Source of the DNA: JAISJU01 sp031555675
GTDB lineage: Bacteria; Bacteroidota; Bacteroidia; Bacteroidales; Paludibacteraceae
Direction: 5' to 3'
Length of the DNA stretch: 6,960 nucleotides
Assembly: GCA_031555675.1 (NCBI GenBank)
Contig: JAVBUB010000050.1
Span: 1-6,960 of the forward strand
Under the pieces are notes generated by a model that searched no databases, was not told the DNA's origin, and worked only from the letters and a program-made list of their open reading frames with translations. The translations under genes and the position numbers were made by a program. Below, piece by piece: positions 6,914 through 6,960 of the stretch (positions are counted from its first letter, which is position 1; each line of letters starts with the position of its first letter).

Positions 6914-6960
6914 TAGAACTTCTCAAATAGAAAACCCAGATTTAAAATTTTTATTGTATC

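Larger units (their letters stand above)
6542..6960. other. Non-coding region upstream of clpC, repeat-rich
   Basis: This 419-bp stretch shows no convincing gene. It is very AT-rich and crowded with inverted and direct repeats (listed separately). The nearest promoter-like element for clpC is TAACTTTA (6578-6571, minus strand), seven of eight matches to TAnnTTTG, but no TTTG lies at the right distance upstream, so I do not call a promoter. No tRNA, rRNA or recognisable riboswitch was seen. Two short frames open to the window edge (minus 6960-6895 and plus 6807-6960) run through the repeats and carry no recognisable protein. Confidence 0.6.

Noticed and set aside
6895..6960. Minus-strand frame of 21 codons open to the right edge, ending at TAA 6895
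   Set aside because: It could be the end of a gene upstream of clpC, but it is short, runs through the hairpin arm and shows no recognisable protein signature.
6807..6960. Plus-strand frame of about 51 codons open to the right edge
   Set aside because: It has no ATG start and its residues merely translate the AATATC repeats and the hairpin.

Overview
The window looks like a chromosomal segment of a Bacteroidota bacterium, most likely of the order Bacteroidales. The reasons are the AT-rich composition, a ClpC of the form typical of that phylum, a RecB/AddA-type helicase directly downstream of a SUI1-type translation factor, a TAnnTTTG-like promoter box, and start codons that mostly lack Shine-Dalgarno sequences. 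This placement is inference from sequence character; no rRNA or marker gene is present to fix it more closely.

Layout, read along the minus strand from the right: a 419-bp non-coding stretch rich in repeats and hairpins (6542-6960); clpC, complete (6541-3977); a small accessory island (about 2787-3976); a SUI1/YciH-type translation factor (2782-2444); and, 9 bp further, a RecB/AddA-family helicase gene that leaves the window at position 1. Only the zeta-toxin-like gene in the island lies on the plus strand.

The housekeeping genes serve protein quality control (ClpC, the unfoldase partner of ClpP), translation initiation (SUI1) and double-strand-break end processing (RecB/AddA-like). The SUI1 and helicase genes are tightly spaced and probably co-transcribed.

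The island is the unusual part. It holds two decayed accessory genes pointing away from each other. One is a RhuM-family gene that has lost its central part; the two surviving ends are joined out of frame near 3213-3224. The other is a zeta-toxin/COG4185-like P-loop kinase cut off after about 105 residues, whose stop codon overlaps that of clpC in a TTAA palindrome. I read this as the remains of an inserted toxin or defence-type cassette, not a working system. I did not find a clearly new, intact biological system. The most open leads are the former RhuM/kinase pairing and the inverted-repeat cluster upstream of clpC.
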